Of a stretch of DNA of 64,000 nt, positions 34,101-47,721 are shown piece by piece (the stretch's first letter is position 1; the number at the start of each line of letters is the position of its first letter). The notes under the pieces were generated by a model. That model was not told where the DNA came from. It saw only the letters and a list, made by a program, of their open reading frames with translations, and made no database searches. Source of the stretch: Calycina herbarum (taxonomy: Eukaryota; Ascomycota; Leotiomycetes; Helotiales; Pezizellaceae); the NCBI GenBank assembly GCA_001414485.1, contig LLEY01000066.1, positions 1 through 64,000 on the forward strand, written 5' to 3'. Position numbers and translations under genes: made by a program.

Positions 34101-37100
34101 TTGAATGATCAGTGGAAGGGTACCCACAAAAGGGGGAAGCAAAATAAAATTCTCTTAGTGGAAGAAGTTAAAAAGAAAGATGGCTGGAAGACCTTCTTAA
34201 GAATCGTAACTTCATACTAGAATAACCCAATTCAGTTCGACAGCAGATCCCACTTCGATAATAAAACCCACGCCATGAGAGTTTTCTTTCTCGTTAACAC
34301 TACTGGAAATTAAATTGGACCGAGAGCGATATAGCTCTTGACTTGAAATAGTCTAGTACTCTGAGAAACAGAGGTCGGGATTGAGACTTCAAGTATCTCG
34401 CAATGTAGTGAATAACAAGTTAGAAACTCCAGATCGAAAATATCGCTTTGTACCAACTACACGACCCAAAGTATAATTCCTAATAAAGAGAAATAGAAGT
34501 AATAAGAATAGCAACCACTATTACTGTCGCATACAGGTGTCTTTGTCCGATATTCCCAGAGCCTCATTTCAATTAGCCTCCCTCCACCTTAGCAAAAATG
34601 AGCAGTAAAACTGAAAATTTCCCATGAGCCGCGAGGATGACATGCTAGGGGAAAGTAATTGTGTCAGTTGTTAAACTGCAAACCAGCTCTATCAAATCTG
34701 CTGTTGCAACTAACAATCAGATCCACACCGCAGCCTTCAAACAGGCAGCAGCCACGTACAGACGAACGTAACTCGACGACACTCTCCTGCCCACAGGAGA
34801 ATAACTCCCACAGGATAACAGCTAAGATACAGAAAAAGACTCAGGCCACAAAAATGACGGCAATCACAAGAGAAAGAGAAAATCGGGCCGGAATTCGAAA
34901 GCAACATTTAATTCGACAATAAAAACTTCTAAAATCAAGCAGAGGAGTTCAAGGCCACTCCTAACCTTTCTCTTCGCTCTCATCAAATCCCACAAGGACT
35001 TATCAAACCAGAACACGCTCAAAAGTAAACAGCAAAACAATTCCTTGCTTTCCAGTCAAAGACATACTATCAGGGCAATCGCAATTCCTTTCTCCACCGT
35101 CGGTCCCAACGAAGCGCAGTAATTGCTACTTTACAACTATCCCCAGACAAAGCAGAAGAGTCTTGCCAAACAAGTGCTCAAATACGAACAAACAAAAGCA
35201 CCAGATAAAATCAACAAAAGTGAAAGAGAAAAGCGACAACGACATTTGATTCGACAACAGAAACCCCAACCTCTCAAACTCATCCAACTTTTCTCCCTAC
35301 TCTTACATCCTCAACTAATTCCAAATCAACAACAACAAAAAAGGCAGGTAAAGGGACAACCCCTTGACTCTAATAATGAAGCTCTATGATCATGTCAAGA
35401 CCCTTCTGCATCTTCGGAAGATTTCTTTCTCCAGAAAAGAAGAAAAGAAAAGACCGGATACTAAAAGCGCTCCTCCTACTCTGCTCTTCCAATCCCCATC
35501 TCAATTAAACCAAACTAAACAAACACTCCCCGTTTTCTCATCGACGATCCCATAAAACCTCCTTCCAGTAAACAACCAGTAGCATAAATCGCACGTCCCA
35601 ATTATTCCCCTTGCCCGTTTCCTCGCCTCCTTCCCCCGTAAGTATGCGATGAACTCTGAAAAAAGGGGTTGCACTTGCTCACTGCGGCTTGTCAGAGAAT
35701 AGTTTGACACTTGAAAACCCAATGACGACTACCCTTAGGGGGAGAACGATCCGTAGGTTTGAAAGTGATTACTCAGTAAATTACCCAAGTAGGTTAAGTA
35801 GACAGCTGCGGTATTGAATTGGATTGGCTACCTCGCAAAACACGTACACTAAAAAAAAAAGTAGACTGCAGTGCAATTTAAGGCATTGCTGGGGAAGGGA
35901 ACTAATGACTTGAGGAGAAGGATATGGGAAAGTAACATGAACGGGTTTTAAACCGAGGATCGGGAATCACATGTTTCCCATAGCAAATCAGGATATCAAA
36001 AACATTGTGAAAACAAAAGGGGGCCAGATCCATCTTTGCATTGATAGATGACAGCCCAAGAAAAAAGGGGGGACCAACCCAACTCTGGGAAGAAACAGTC
36101 CGGGCTTTGTCTCATGGGATTTTGTAGAATCGCATCTGACCGATTGTCCCCTACCCCATTTCAGAGGAGAAGAAAAATATCAAAGTACGTAGACAACATT
36201 AAAAAATGACAACAAGGAGTTTACCCAGCGATTCACAGTCGAAGATCTGCATCGTATCAAGTCAGTCTCAAGAGCGCTCTAGACCCCCAATTGAAAAGTG
36301 GATGACGACAGCGATATAAAACTTTACCCTACCACCCGAGCTTCAAGGTTTTTCCTCCTTCCATATCGTGCATGGAAGAAAGGACCCTTTGAGCGCGCAG
36401 CGTGCTTGTGGCGATTTCAGGGGTTTGGTTATTGGCTCAGGGTCCTCCGCGTTGTTGGGGTAGTGTGGTGTGAGTTTAGGGGTCGAGTGAGATGGGGAAG
36501 ATCAAGGAGGGTTTGGTCCGTAATGTGGTGAGCTAATGAGCGAATGGATGATCCTGGTACGGGAAGACTTGGATAAATCGGCAGTTATCTCGTGCTGTCG
36601 GTAGGATGAAAATACTCGAGGCTTCTTGGGTTGTTTGATACTCTGAGGAGGCCTTCAATTGTCAAGAAGGATCATCGGTGACCGTGAAATTTGGTGGTTT
36701 GGAGTGGCTCGCGAGTAGGAAATAAGCAAGGCAACAAAGATCTAGAAGTGTGATGAAAAATCCCCGAAAAGACGATTAAAAAAAACAAAACAAGGAACGA
36801 GCGAGGGTTACCGTAAGCAAAAACGAACCCCCTTCTTGCGCCCTCGAATACAAGATTTTCGGACCCCGTTTCTGTGCATCAGCAGTTCATTTTAGCCTTA
36901 CGTGTGAGTTGGCAGCTTAGCCCCAGAAGAAAGGAAGTTCGAAATGCAGAGGCACCAAGTCTAAGCGATGGACCACTCTAGACCACCAGGGATGACGGTC
37001 TCTCAAACGTCGATGACAATCCTAATCTTCGATCGGGGAGAAAGGAGTGATGTCAGTGAAAGAGAACCCTTAATTTGATCTCATGCGGCGTTTTCATGCT

Positions 37101-39010
37101 TCCTTTTGAAGGACATCGTCAAGATATTGATTTGTGGAGGAAAGAATTGTATGGAGATTTTGAATGGGGTTTGAAACCAATTTTGAGAGGGCTGGACTTC
37201 GGTGCGCTTTTTGAAAAGCCGGTTCGACTTGGAAGGGGATTTGGACTTGGGGGGAATGCCATCAGCTAACGGGCAGCTACTCCGCTGATCAATTCCTGTT
37301 TAGTGGTTCGGGGCTAGCTGAGGCCTGCAGAATGGAACAGGGATAGGGAAGCTCTTGTTATTGTCTGGAGACCCTGCAGAAAAAGACCCTGAGGCGAGCA
37401 CGCACTGAGCAGACATTTCGATCTGCGTCCGCGGAGTATTCTCCGCACCCGTCTTTTAAGCGTCATCACCCCAGAATTGGTAGCTGCGTCATCCTTTTTA
37501 TCACAAAACACATGTTTTGTAGGATTAGCTGTGGATGAGGAGATACTCGAGGTGGGAGAAGAAAAGGAGAAGGAATCTGACAGTCGACGGCGTGTTTGGA
37601 TGTTTGTTTTGGAGGAAGGAAGGGATCTACTTCCCGAACCCGAGCTTGCCGGAGCGTAACCTAAAGTATGGCAGCTCAGCTCTTTGGCGGGGAAGCTCTG
37701 AGCTCTCCTCAGCTCACACCCTGATTCTACGAGTATGCATGCAGGTGCTGCTTTTTGGTGGTGGTGTGTGTCAAAAGGAGGTTGGGCGTTGGAGTCGGAC
37801 GAACTTAGAAAGTCCCCTGGCCTTTCACAAGCTGTTGGACCCTTCCCCAGCATGATGCAGACAGTTGGTGAGACCCGGAAGCGCGGGACTTGAAGGAAGA
37901 ATCAACGCAGCCCAAGCCCTCATCAGGTAATCAATCAAGAGGGGTCTGTACAGTATTAAAAGTATTAAACTTAATGACAAGTGCCGTGATGCTGCAGCAC
38001 GAGGTGAGTACTCGAGTACTGAGCACACGTTGATGCAATCACCGATAAGCTCCATCCAACTGACGACGACACAACTCGTGCATGATGTGGTGTTGCTCTT
38101 TTACTCGATCAAAAGAAGGCGCTTTATAGGCGGAAGGGCGGAGGTTGCTCCTGATTTTCCAGGCTTGGTCTCCTAGGGTTGTCTTGTAAAGGGTGGTGTG
38201 TACGGATATATACTGTTTTGGTTGACATTTGACAGGACAAAGAAGCTATCAAGATATCAATGACAAGCGGTTCGCTAAAGGATAATCACCTCGCTAATTT
38301 TCCATCTCACGGAGCTCTTGGTCCTTTGATCATCCCCCTTGTAAATACAATGCCAACTTCCAACTTTCTCCGGAGGCTTAAGCGAAGAGCCTAGACAACA
38401 GGACAGCCGCTTCATTCCCAGGGTGCCAGGAAAGTCCCTTGGGGTCCCCCTCCACTCAGCCCACTTTGACCCCGAAATGTGCCAAAGCGAAAGCCGGTAC
38501 TAGTGAAATACCATCCCTGGCCTGAGATTCCCATCCCATCCCCCTCAGAACTCCTCCCTCACCTCTTTGTCCTTCCATCACTCTTACCACATTTTACAAC
38601 TACATCACTCCAATACCTCATCACTATTGTTCCTGCTCACTCAATAAAAATTGTTGAAAAGAAGTCTTCTGCACAGAAATCCTTTAGTGTTTCACCCCCA
38701 GATCTCTCTCGCAGGGCTGCTTCACTCAGCCACCCGCATCAACAGCTTCCCTCTCTCGTGCATACACACGCATAGCTCAAGCTACCCTCGACTTTCCTCG
38801 ACCCGCACTCCAAAAGCCTCACTAAATCCTCAAAATCTACATCCTGAATAACCTCACAAAAACACGACAACTCCACTTACAATCCTCACCCCTGCTTCGT
38901 CAGCGCGCTCATACTCCACTCTCCGAACGTCTCCTAAACCCGCGGATCCGTCCTCCCTTGGGGAGCAAAATCAGAATCATACCACCTTCGAAGTTGTTCA
39001 CAACAACAAC
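31160..39010. other. 7.9-kb gene-poor upstream flank of flbC, with reverse CTGTCGAA motif copies
   Basis: No protein gene is supported. A 76-codon ATG frame at 33336-33566 (MSTRRPFKNWATLEASARIQ...) runs into a repeat copy and has no recognised domain. Four copies of the paired CTGTCGAA motif lie on the minus strand at 33555-33588, 34229-34268, 34891-34928 and 35231-35266. The 500 bp before 39011 are rich in C and T with CAAA runs, suiting a long 5' leader. Much of the rest could be long non-coding RNA or regulatory DNA; the sequence cannot tell. Confidence 0.5.
33555..35266 (-). repeat. Upstream array of the paired CTGTCGAA motif, reverse orientation, 4 copies
   Basis: On the minus strand the copies read TTTATTGTCGAA..GAAGTTACTGTCGG (33588-33555), TTTATTATCGAA..TCTGCTGTCGAA (34268-34229), TTTATTGTCGAATTAAATGT..CTTTCGAATT (34928-34891) and TTCTGTTGTCGAATCAAATG..TTGTCGC (35266-35231). 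Gaps between copies are about 670, 660 and 340 bp. The same motif is found in direct orientation at 41.1-46.8 kb. Confidence 0.6.
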
Positions 39011-40009
39011 ATGTCGCAGAGACCGAGTATGCACGCCCGAAATTCCTCAGGGAAGAATGTTTCTCTTCTAAACGACGATGTTGCGCCAACACAATCCCAC
39101 ATCTATTCCTCCTACAGCCCATCTGAGATGAGTCGCTCAGTCTCGAATCTATCAACATCAAGCTCCCCAGTTATCCCGGGCCTAATCCGCGCCGATTCTT
39201 TCGACTCGCAGAACACCACCGAAACCCAATCCCCTATTACACCACACTCCGAATTTGGCAGGCATAATTCTTTCACAGAGGAACAATCATACAAAGATCA
39301 ATCAAATATGGAATACCGAGACCAATCACACTCATTCCACGACTATTCCGCCAACTACCACGGAATGCCTCCAAGAACTCCGTATGTGGAAAACAGGATG
39401 CATTCGTACTCGCAACCCCAAGTCTTCGACGAAGAATCATATCATAATGGAAACATCTCGGAGCGAGGGTCCAAGAGATACAACTGCCGCTACAGAGATA
39501 CCCTGGGCTGCGAGAAAACCTTCACCACATCCGGCCATGCATCGCGACATTCCAAAATCCACACGGCCGAGAAAGCCGTTCCATGCACCTTCGCAGGATG
39601 CCAGAAGAAATTCACACGCAACGATAACATGAAGCAGCATCTCGAGACTCACAACAAGGACCGCTCACGCTCCAACACCGCATCTCGAACAGGAGCAAAA
39701 GCTCCGGTCCTCACAGTTCCTGCCGGCATCAAGAAAGCCGGTCGTGCAGCAAGCAGACCCTCAACGCCAGGTCGGATGGTTGCAAGTGCGGAGATGTCTC
39801 CTATCATAGACCCTGCGTTATTCTCGCCGGTTAGCAATCACAACCCCGCCGTACCACCAACGGCCTCTCCATACAGCTCTCGCGGCTTCCAGCAGACCCT
39901 GGTGGCACGACCGATCGGACCCGAGGATTCCAAGAACGTTCCCCAAAACTCATACAAGGGATTGGATGCTCTAGCCATGGCTGTACAGTTGGCTCAGTCG
40001 AGTCTATGA
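39011..40009 (+). CDS. flbC: C2H2 zinc-finger transcription factor, FlbC-like conidiation regulator, single exon, 332 aa
   Basis: Two C2H2 fingers lie in the middle. Finger 1 uses C159, C167, H180 and H184 (YNCRYRDTLGCEKTFTTSGH...). Finger 2 uses C192, C197, H210 and H214 (CTFAGCQKKFTRNDNMKQHL). The linker HTAEKAVPC and the RYxCxYRDTxGCxKTFTTSGH pattern match FlbC, a developmental regulator needed for proper asexual sporulation in Aspergillus. The N-terminal 150 residues are Ser/Gln/Tyr-rich and could be an activation region. The C-terminal part is Ser/Pro-rich and ends GLDALAMAVQLAQSSL. It is a nuclear DNA-binding protein by family. No intron is needed. The gene stands alone in ~16 kb of non-coding DNA, which suggests large regulatory regions or long UTRs. 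Orthology to FlbC is inferred from the finger sequence only. Confidence 0.85.
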   Translation: MSQRPSMHARNSSGKNVSLLNDDVAPTQSHIYSSYSPSEMSRSVSNLSTSSSPVIPGLIRADSFDSQNTTETQSPITPHSEFGRHNSFTEEQSYKDQSNMEYRDQSHSFHDYSANYHGMPPRTPYVENRMHSYSQPQVFDEESYHNGNISERGSKRYNCRYRDTLGCEKTFTTSGHASRHSKIHTAEKAVPCTFAGCQKKFTRNDNMKQHLETHNKDRSRSNTASRTGAKAPVLTVPAGIKKAGRAASRPSTPGRMVASAEMSPIIDPALFSPVSNHNPAVPPTASPYSSRGFQQTLVARPIGPEDSKNVPQNSYKGLDALAMAVQLAQSSL

Positions 40010-41154
40010 ACGCAGCTCTAATCTGGAGATCTGGGAAATATGACCAGTCAGAAAGACCCTTAATCCCGTTATTCGGGTTGATTACGTGCCTTTCCATGTC
40101 ACACCCTACCCTTTCTCGGGGTGGCGTGGTGAGTGGTGGCATGCCACTTTTGAGGGGGCAAATGGTTGCGGGAGTTTGAACGGTGGTGTTACCGACCTGA
40201 AAACCCCGCACTGTTTGTTCAGTGGCGGATTCAAGCAAGTCGTGCGTCACTTTGGTATGCACGCTACACTTTTCTCACACTTTTATTTGGTGGATGCATA
40301 TATGAGGGCGTTACACAATGTGGACGTGTTTTGGTTTGTGTGTATTGTTGATTGGGCGATCGGTTTTCTTCCCCTCTCTTGATACCTCGCTACCTCTTTT
40401 TTTTTTATGAAGTTATGTGTGTAATGGTGTGTTATGGACGGTGCATTATCGGTTGGTGTTCTTCTGGTTATTAGAATTTGGGGTCCACGGCGTATCGGGT
40501 GTTTGGTTGTGTCGTGTGTCTTGTTGGGCTCGGAAAGGGGTGGGGTGTATTATTACACTCATCTGTCCTGCATTCATTGCCTTGCATGGACAATTTATTT
40601 TCCTGGGTGGCGGTTACTCACGGAGAACCCAAATCAGGGATTTATGATGGATGAAGAGGATAACATGATCTTTTGGGGCAGCGAAAAACATATGATTGGA
40701 TGGAATGGATGGATTTGGATTTATACCCCCTCTTTTTTAACTACTTACTGTATCTTACTTAATTCTTTAAGTACAAGAAGATTTACTTGTGTGTTATACA
40801 TATATATAGCAATAAGCAATGGATGCTATATATCTTTATATTATGAGACTTGAAATTTGGATCTATATGATGAAGTGGGGTGATGCTTTGGCTGGTGTAA
40901 AAGGGAACTCGAGAAGTAGAACGAAGATAGAAAAGTCTCTCGGTGAGGTATATATAATGTACTGCTCTTTGACTTGTGGAGACCATTATCATTACACACA
41001 CCCACCATGAGTTCATGGTTGTGCTTGTGCTGTGAGCTTGTGGATTCTTTTACTTTTCCTTCACACTTCTTTGATGGATTCTCGCTCTTGATTAGTTTGA
41101 TATTCCACTCTTCTCGTTTCCTTCCTTAGAGAAATTATCCCCTTGGTTTTTTGG

Positions 41155-44100
41155 GCTTGTTTTGTTGTCGAATTACAGTTTGCTGTCGAATCCCCCCACC
41201 CCACCCCCCTCCCCAAAAATGTTCTCCCTTTTAATTTATTTCTTATTATGAGTTACCGTGGTTCGCGAGCCTGGAAGTATCTGATAATTCTCAGTCTTCA
41301 ACGAGGGAAAAAGGATATCTTTGGATCTTGCTTTTCGAATGGTCTGCCTATTGTCGTTGAGCTGCACGGTGTGTTTAAATGCTACCTCTGTTGTTTTTGG
41401 TAGGGGTAAAAAAGAGGGGAAGTGGAAGGGTATGTGAGGAATGGAATTGATGTTGGGGAGTGAAGAAGGAGTCACATATGAGCTGCTACTATACTGTATC
41501 CGAGTGATCTTGTATCATTAAGATTGCGGGGTGATGATGCAACGTAATTTTCGGTTTTAACTTGACTAGTCTCTTAGGTGAAGGGAAGAATTGAGTAGAA
41601 AAGAAGAGCGAAGGGAGGGAATGTTCCTGGAATATGATGCACTTTTCAAGCGGGCCGGATTTCATGCTTGTCGCTTGGACTAGGGTTTGGTTTGTGGGCT
41701 CAACTTGTTTTGGGTTAAATTTTGCTTCTTGGGATTTTTTGTTTAAGGGGGTATCTGGATGGAGAGGGAGCTGAGACGGAGTTTTGTGTACTTTTTTATT
41801 GGGTAGGGTTTGTTGTCGATTGGGGAGTTACTGACGAATTTCTCTCCTTCTACTGTTCACAATTTTTTTTTTTGAATTTGGTATTCTGAATTTCAAGAGT
41901 GAGATACGAGTTCTTCGTAGCTCTCATTAAACCTACGTTCTTGTGGTTCTTTCTGGGCTGTCTGGGGATAGGGACAGGCCTTTTTTCGAAAATGTACTTT
42001 TCGTTTGCAATTGCTACCTGGCTGACACTGTGTGGGATATTTTAAGACGCGAGATGCGATTTTTGGCGATGGGGATTGAGGAGTTGATGCTATAAATTGA
42101 ACAGAAGGGGAGGAAGGAAGAAATGAAGGGGGAAAAGGGAAGTAGTTTGAGGTTTTAGAAATACACTCACTCTCTTGAGAAAATGCTCGTTAACGGGACT
42201 GGGTATCACTGGTTTTAGGCTTAATCCGTTTTCTTGGTAAGTAATTCTGGGAGGGCAGAGAAAGGAGGAAGAGGAGAGGAGAGAGGTTTAGTAGACTCAC
42301 GGAAGAAAAGGATAGACGGTCTATTGCATACATAGAAGCAAAGAGAATGATTGACTGGGACTTGCAATTAGGAGGTGTAATTTTCCGGCTTCTCGGTTTG
42401 GGATGTTTGTTTCCACCTTACCTATAATCATTTTGAAGAAAGTGGTTTTTTGGGGGTATAGGCGAGAGGCCGAGCGCTTTTAAAAAATGTGTGTTTTGTT
42501 GTCGAATTAAAATCTACCATCGAATTCCTCTCTATATTCTTTGGTATTCTGCGTCTTGGGAGTAAAATGTGCTTGTTCTTCGTAGTGCTCTCTCCTCAAA
42601 CTTATAAGCTCTCGTGATATGTATATGTATATACAATCAAAATCTTAGTCCGCATGGAGGGAGTGCTCCTATGAACGAGTTAGCGAGGGACAGTAACACA
42701 GTGTAGATTTAGTATTTCGATTCTATCTGATAATCAATAACGACAGCTTTGGTATCTGTCACACGTCTTTCTATTTCGCAATAAACATCCGCACCTTTCC
42801 ATGGGAAGGTGGTTCGTCGTTCTCGACTGGCGAATTGATGAGAATTCACTAGTTAAGAGGTAAATTTAATGATCAGAAAATGAAATTTGAGATTCCAATT
42901 TCATCTTATTACTTACGGGTTTTCTAGTAGTCGAACGAGACTACGATACTGGACCCTGACGACTCATTCTCTCCTATTCTAAGAAGGCTACAAGTTTCAG
43001 CTTTCTCGCCAGACCAAAACACCAACTGGTCCGAGGAGACTTCGTAGAACTTCCTGAAAACCCGAGAAATGGCGAAACGAGCTCCCGTCCCAATACAAGT
43101 CACCTTTTGTACTAAGCTTCTTTGAAAGGTGGGACCAGGTTTTTTCCACGTTGTTTCTGTTGTTTCCTATCTGAAGCCTATCTAGTAACATTCTCAACCC
43201 CTGGGGTTCTCCGAAGAACATCATGAAGCACCAGTCACCGCCACGGGACCGCAGCCTCAAACGAAGCCCAAACTTGCTATCTCATTAAGTATGTGAAAAA
43301 CGATTAGCCATTTTGACAGGAAAATGTCGATTTCTCATCCTCATCGAGCCAAAAACGAGATAGTTCCATCATGAGTTCTCGCGTCGATTTGAGCAGGGGA
43401 TCTGTATCCGTGTAACTATACAGGATCTCTTCTTTTTTCTTAATTCAACCAGCAGGCTTAGACATATTTCCAAGACGTCGTCAATATAAACCGGAGTCCT
43501 ATGAGAATGTGCCATTTGCCGGGCATAGATATCTGGATTTGTGTTCCATGGAATCTCACTTAGTATGTCCAAGTATTACTGATATCTCTAATCGAACTTT
43601 CTATTTACTATTAAGCTATCTAGGATCCACTTCAATTTACAATGAATTTTCCTTTCTGAACTAGGTTCAGCTCATATTGAGAACGTGTTGATTTCACTTC
43701 TCTCCAACATATCTTATAACTTCTTTCCAACTCTCCATGAACTTAAGATATTCCTGAACTCCCGCTTATAAGTTATATGTATTAGGTACCGAGAAAATGG
43801 ACTAAACTCCTTATTGTCGAACCCTAGGATAAAATAAGTATTATAAATACTTAAGACGATTAATACACTTACAGAAGACCCAAGATTAATTAAAGGCAGA
43901 AATCAAGAGTTCTCGATTATAATAAATGCCTCGAGGTACGTGCTGGTAATTCCATTGCTCTGTCGTCGTTTCAATACTGCTTTACATCTGCAAAGAACTA
44001 GTTCTCTGCAATTCTTTCCACGCCCCTTTATGCTCGGACTACTAGCAGAAAAATTCCTCATACAAGTAAGTACTCGTGAAATTGAATATTTAGCGAGGGT

Positions 44101-46756
44101 ATAGGTATAAGTAGAGCTTTTGCTGTCGATTTTAAGCTCAGTGTCGAATTACAACCTTGCTTGTTTAGTACATAAGTGTTTCAAATGCTAACATATATAC
44201 TATAAAGCCACACGTATCTAGTCCTTTGGTCTTCCTAGTGGCAATTCACTTCATTGTCTATTTGGAGATGGGACGTTCCAGTATGTAAAGTTTGCCATCC
44301 AGTAGATCTTCCTCTGTTTTTGAGAGAGTTGTTCTCGTGCTTTCTTATGTTCAAACTAACCTGGAACTAGATTACTATCTAGGGGTATGTTGAAGCCCAA
44401 CACCGACAGCTTTTTAAATCAAGTGACAAGTATGCAAGAACATTTTTGTGGCAATTCCTTTCCGAATGTTTAAATAAAGCGTCATACGTGATGGGAAGAT
44501 GTTGCATGGGCACAACACAAATTGCTACATTGTTGATTTGCTGGTGATAGGGTGGTACTAGTGTAGGGAGGATCAAGGGGGAATTGTTCTCTCATATTGA
44601 TATTGAGGAAGTGATGCTTTTAGTGCTTATTGTTAAGGATTAATGTTCTCGGTCGAGTTGAGAGAGCCCCCAAATGATTTGGTTTGCTGTCGACTCTGAA
44701 GCTACTGTCGAAATTAGGTTCAGGAATCTCTTATAAAATCTCGGACTTGGGAAGTTGAGATAACAATCAACTTTCTTCGATGAAAGGTATTGTGTTCAGC
44801 TGTGAGAAACAAGTCGTAAACTATATTTCCATGACTAATATCTACTTGGGCATCTTTCAAAAACACAAAAAGTCTCTCTATCTAAACAATCTTTCCGCCC
44901 TCTTTTCATACTCTGATATATGTGGTATCATGTTCGTCTCTCCACGTCCGGTGTGTCACGTTTCTCTGTGCGTATTACTATGCACTTTGGACATAAGATT
45001 TCGTAGGCATAGAGTCTATTCTGCTATGCCATTGGTTTCCCATTTCGTGAACGAGCCAACAACAGAAGCTTCTAACGAGGCGGTACTTACTTTCAACCTC
45101 TTTCAAGCTGTCTTCAATCAGATCTCTTTCTAATTTTTTGGCTTACAGATACAAATTTCTACCTTTTGCTGCCGTTTTTGAAAGTACCGTCGAACCCAGG
45201 CCTACCTTCCGCAACCTCTCGAGGTAATAAGCTCGATGTACCTCTTCGTATATCAGCAACTTAGCTTGTGGGCGTCTCATCAAAAGTATTTTTCTTATCA
45301 ATCAAATCTTCTACAAATGAAATCCAGGCCACTTCTTGAACCTTTGACCAGCAACGTAGACTTGCATCTTGTCATTTTACATTCCCAGAATGGAGTATTT
45401 TTATTAGGCCATGTAAAAGAGCCGTGGAAGTGAACCTCTCGAAATGATAGTGAAATTTTGGAAATATAGCTTCCACGTCTGCTTTCGGTGTTTATGTTTA
45501 GAAAGGATAGAAAATATAGACGTAGAAAAGAAGTAGTCAGACGAGTCAATACTTGACACTACTCCACAGAACCTAGTATCACCAGAAACGCGAATGTCAA
45601 GAAGCTCGTTCGGAAAATTCTGTGAAGCAGAAGTTTTCTATTTAATCTCTCCCCCAAAATTCATGATCAACTGTGACGTCAGCAAACTCCACATGTGGCC
45701 ACTACCAACTGAATACCAGTACGACTAACAAGTATACTACAAAGATGGAAGATTCACGAGACGGAGTTGAGTGACAAAAATGCAACGTAACCCATTCCGG
45801 AACTGTAGGTATTGAGGTGTTTCATTGGTGATTTTGATGTTGCTGTCAATTTCGTATGTTATTGTTGAATGCAAAGTAATTTATCCCTAAATTGGAGAAA
45901 AGCGTAGAAGCTTTGATTACTGATTCCAGAGCAGAACTTGAGATGAAAATAGTCACTTCGAAAATATGGTTCAACGCAAGACCCGAAATATAACGGCAGG
46001 GGTATGTATTGTGTCCAGGTTATGGGAAGAAACTATCAATATTACATGGTTTCTTTTTATAATCACAAATCTCACACAACTTGAAGTTTTTACTATTGAA
46101 TTTGGGGAAATGACTCGATCGAGAGTCCTCATTGTGATTTTTTAACAAGGCACTAGTGAGGACGTTATTTATGGGTGTTTTCATATTGATCAGGCATCTA
46201 AATGAAACCGAGAGTCAGGATTAAATGGAGCAACTCAAATTTTGATAATTGCAAGATCTCATGAAATTAACAATCTCTAACTGGCTGTCAAAGGCTAAAT
46301 ACAAACCACCAGATCCCCCGGACCCTACCCAAACATGGTACACCGGCCACCTCTGATTATTGCATTTCTACTTTCTGCCTGACTTGTCAAAGTTATCCTT
46401 TCAACTACTGATATAATTGGAGTCACTTCTGACATAAGAATTCTTTTGAGTTGTATATATAAGGTGTACCACGGTGTACGTAGAAGTCTATTAAGAAACA
46501 TGGGCTTTGCTCCGAGTGCACCTCCTTTACTTTGATTGTGTGCATTTGTCTAGGATAATTACTTATATTATCCAAGAGGGTTCAGAAGAATTGAGAGCCA
46601 GAGTTTCTCATTCTTCTAAAGGTTCTCGCATAATGTTCTGAGTTGTCACGGAATTTCAAGGCAAGAGAGAAATGGGGTGTACCCGGAGCAAAGCTCAGGA
46701 CTCTTACGTATTGCACTCACTGATTTACTGTCGGTTTTGAAGTTGCTGTCGATTCA
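41155..46756 (+). repeat. Downstream array of the paired CTGTCGAA motif, forward orientation, about 8 copies
   Basis: Copies lie at 41155-41192, 41809-41845, 42493-42528, 44117-44150, 44682-44714, 45163-45195, 45836-45870 and 46724-46756. Each is two CTGTCGA(A/T) cores about 15-18 bp apart, often TTTTGCTGTCGA, then GAAGCTACTGTCGAATT. Copies two and three share further sequence for about 100 bp (TTTGGTATTCTG, then GTTCTTCGTAG), so larger units were duplicated. A single half-copy TTATTGTCGAACCC near 43815 may be a remnant. Confidence 0.65.
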
Positions 46757-46795
46757 GGTCTTCTCCTCTGAACCGTCTGGCTTTAGTTATAGTTG

Positions 46796-46823
46796 GAGAT
46801 GGAGATGGAGATGGAGATAGAGA
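46796..46823 (+). repeat. GGAGAT hexamer microsatellite
   Basis: Four to five tandem copies of GGAGAT, the last degenerate (GGAGATAGAGA), lie just downstream of the last CTGTCGAA copy. Confidence 0.7.
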
Positions 46824-47721
46824 CATGTTGATTCTTTAGTGAGGAGATCGATGGTATTGGTCTCTCTTTCTCTCGTAAATATCCATCAGAACTCCAAATG
46901 TGCTTTGCCTCGCGGTTCAGCTAGCTCGCTATCTAAGTAGTTTCGGTCAAAGACAAGATCTTTCTATATCACTTCTATGATTCTTGAGATAAAATATGAG
47001 AAATACCTCTGTAAACTCTTTATATAAAAGAGAAATAGATATGTGCAGAGATCATATATTTAGAAATAGGAGACAGGTGAAAGAAGCAAACTTTAGATTT
47101 CAGGTAGAGTTCATAGTGAACACAAGTTCTTCAATTTCCAAATATACAGGATCGAACCTTCAGAGCCAACAGTCGTTAGCACGATGTAAGTTGCGAGTTT
47201 TGGAGAAGTTTTCCTGAGTTGTCTTTGTCCTCCTTCGACAATGCCTCGCTTAGAAAAAGGGGCCAGGTCAAAGCAGATTCAATATCGTGAAACAAATTCT
47301 TGCAAATATAGAGGAATTAACTGTTTTAGTTCGATCTCGAGGTTTCCAAAGAAGCAACTGCGTTCTCAACTTTTGAAAAAGTGGATATATCACGCTTATG
47401 ACGTCATTCGAGTGCCCCTCACCTAAGCAGGGGCAACTGAAGAGTAGATTCAGCTCAGAGAAACTGGTCTAATCAACATCCTAGAGTTATAGCAGCTGCA
47501 CATAACCCATGACTCCTCACTCTACCTTTCTACATCCTCGGTGTCTCTTTCCACTCAAGGCCCTGCGTGGCTTGTGACCATCGGATTTTAGCCACTTGAG
47601 GCGCAGACCATCGCCAACAAAATCATTTTATGAGTGCCTTCTACCGGACTTGTAAAAGACAAGCACTTTTTTAGAGACAAGGAAGAGCCGCGCCGGACGA
47701 GGCCGACGGCTTCGTTGGCAG

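Noticed and set aside
36298..37269. Trp/Gly/Arg-rich plus frames in the flbC upstream flank
   Set aside because: Low-complexity reading of G-rich DNA, different phases, no homology visible.
44780..45133. 117-codon frame in the flbC downstream flank
   Set aside because: Odd composition, no domain, bounded by repeat copies, no splice support.
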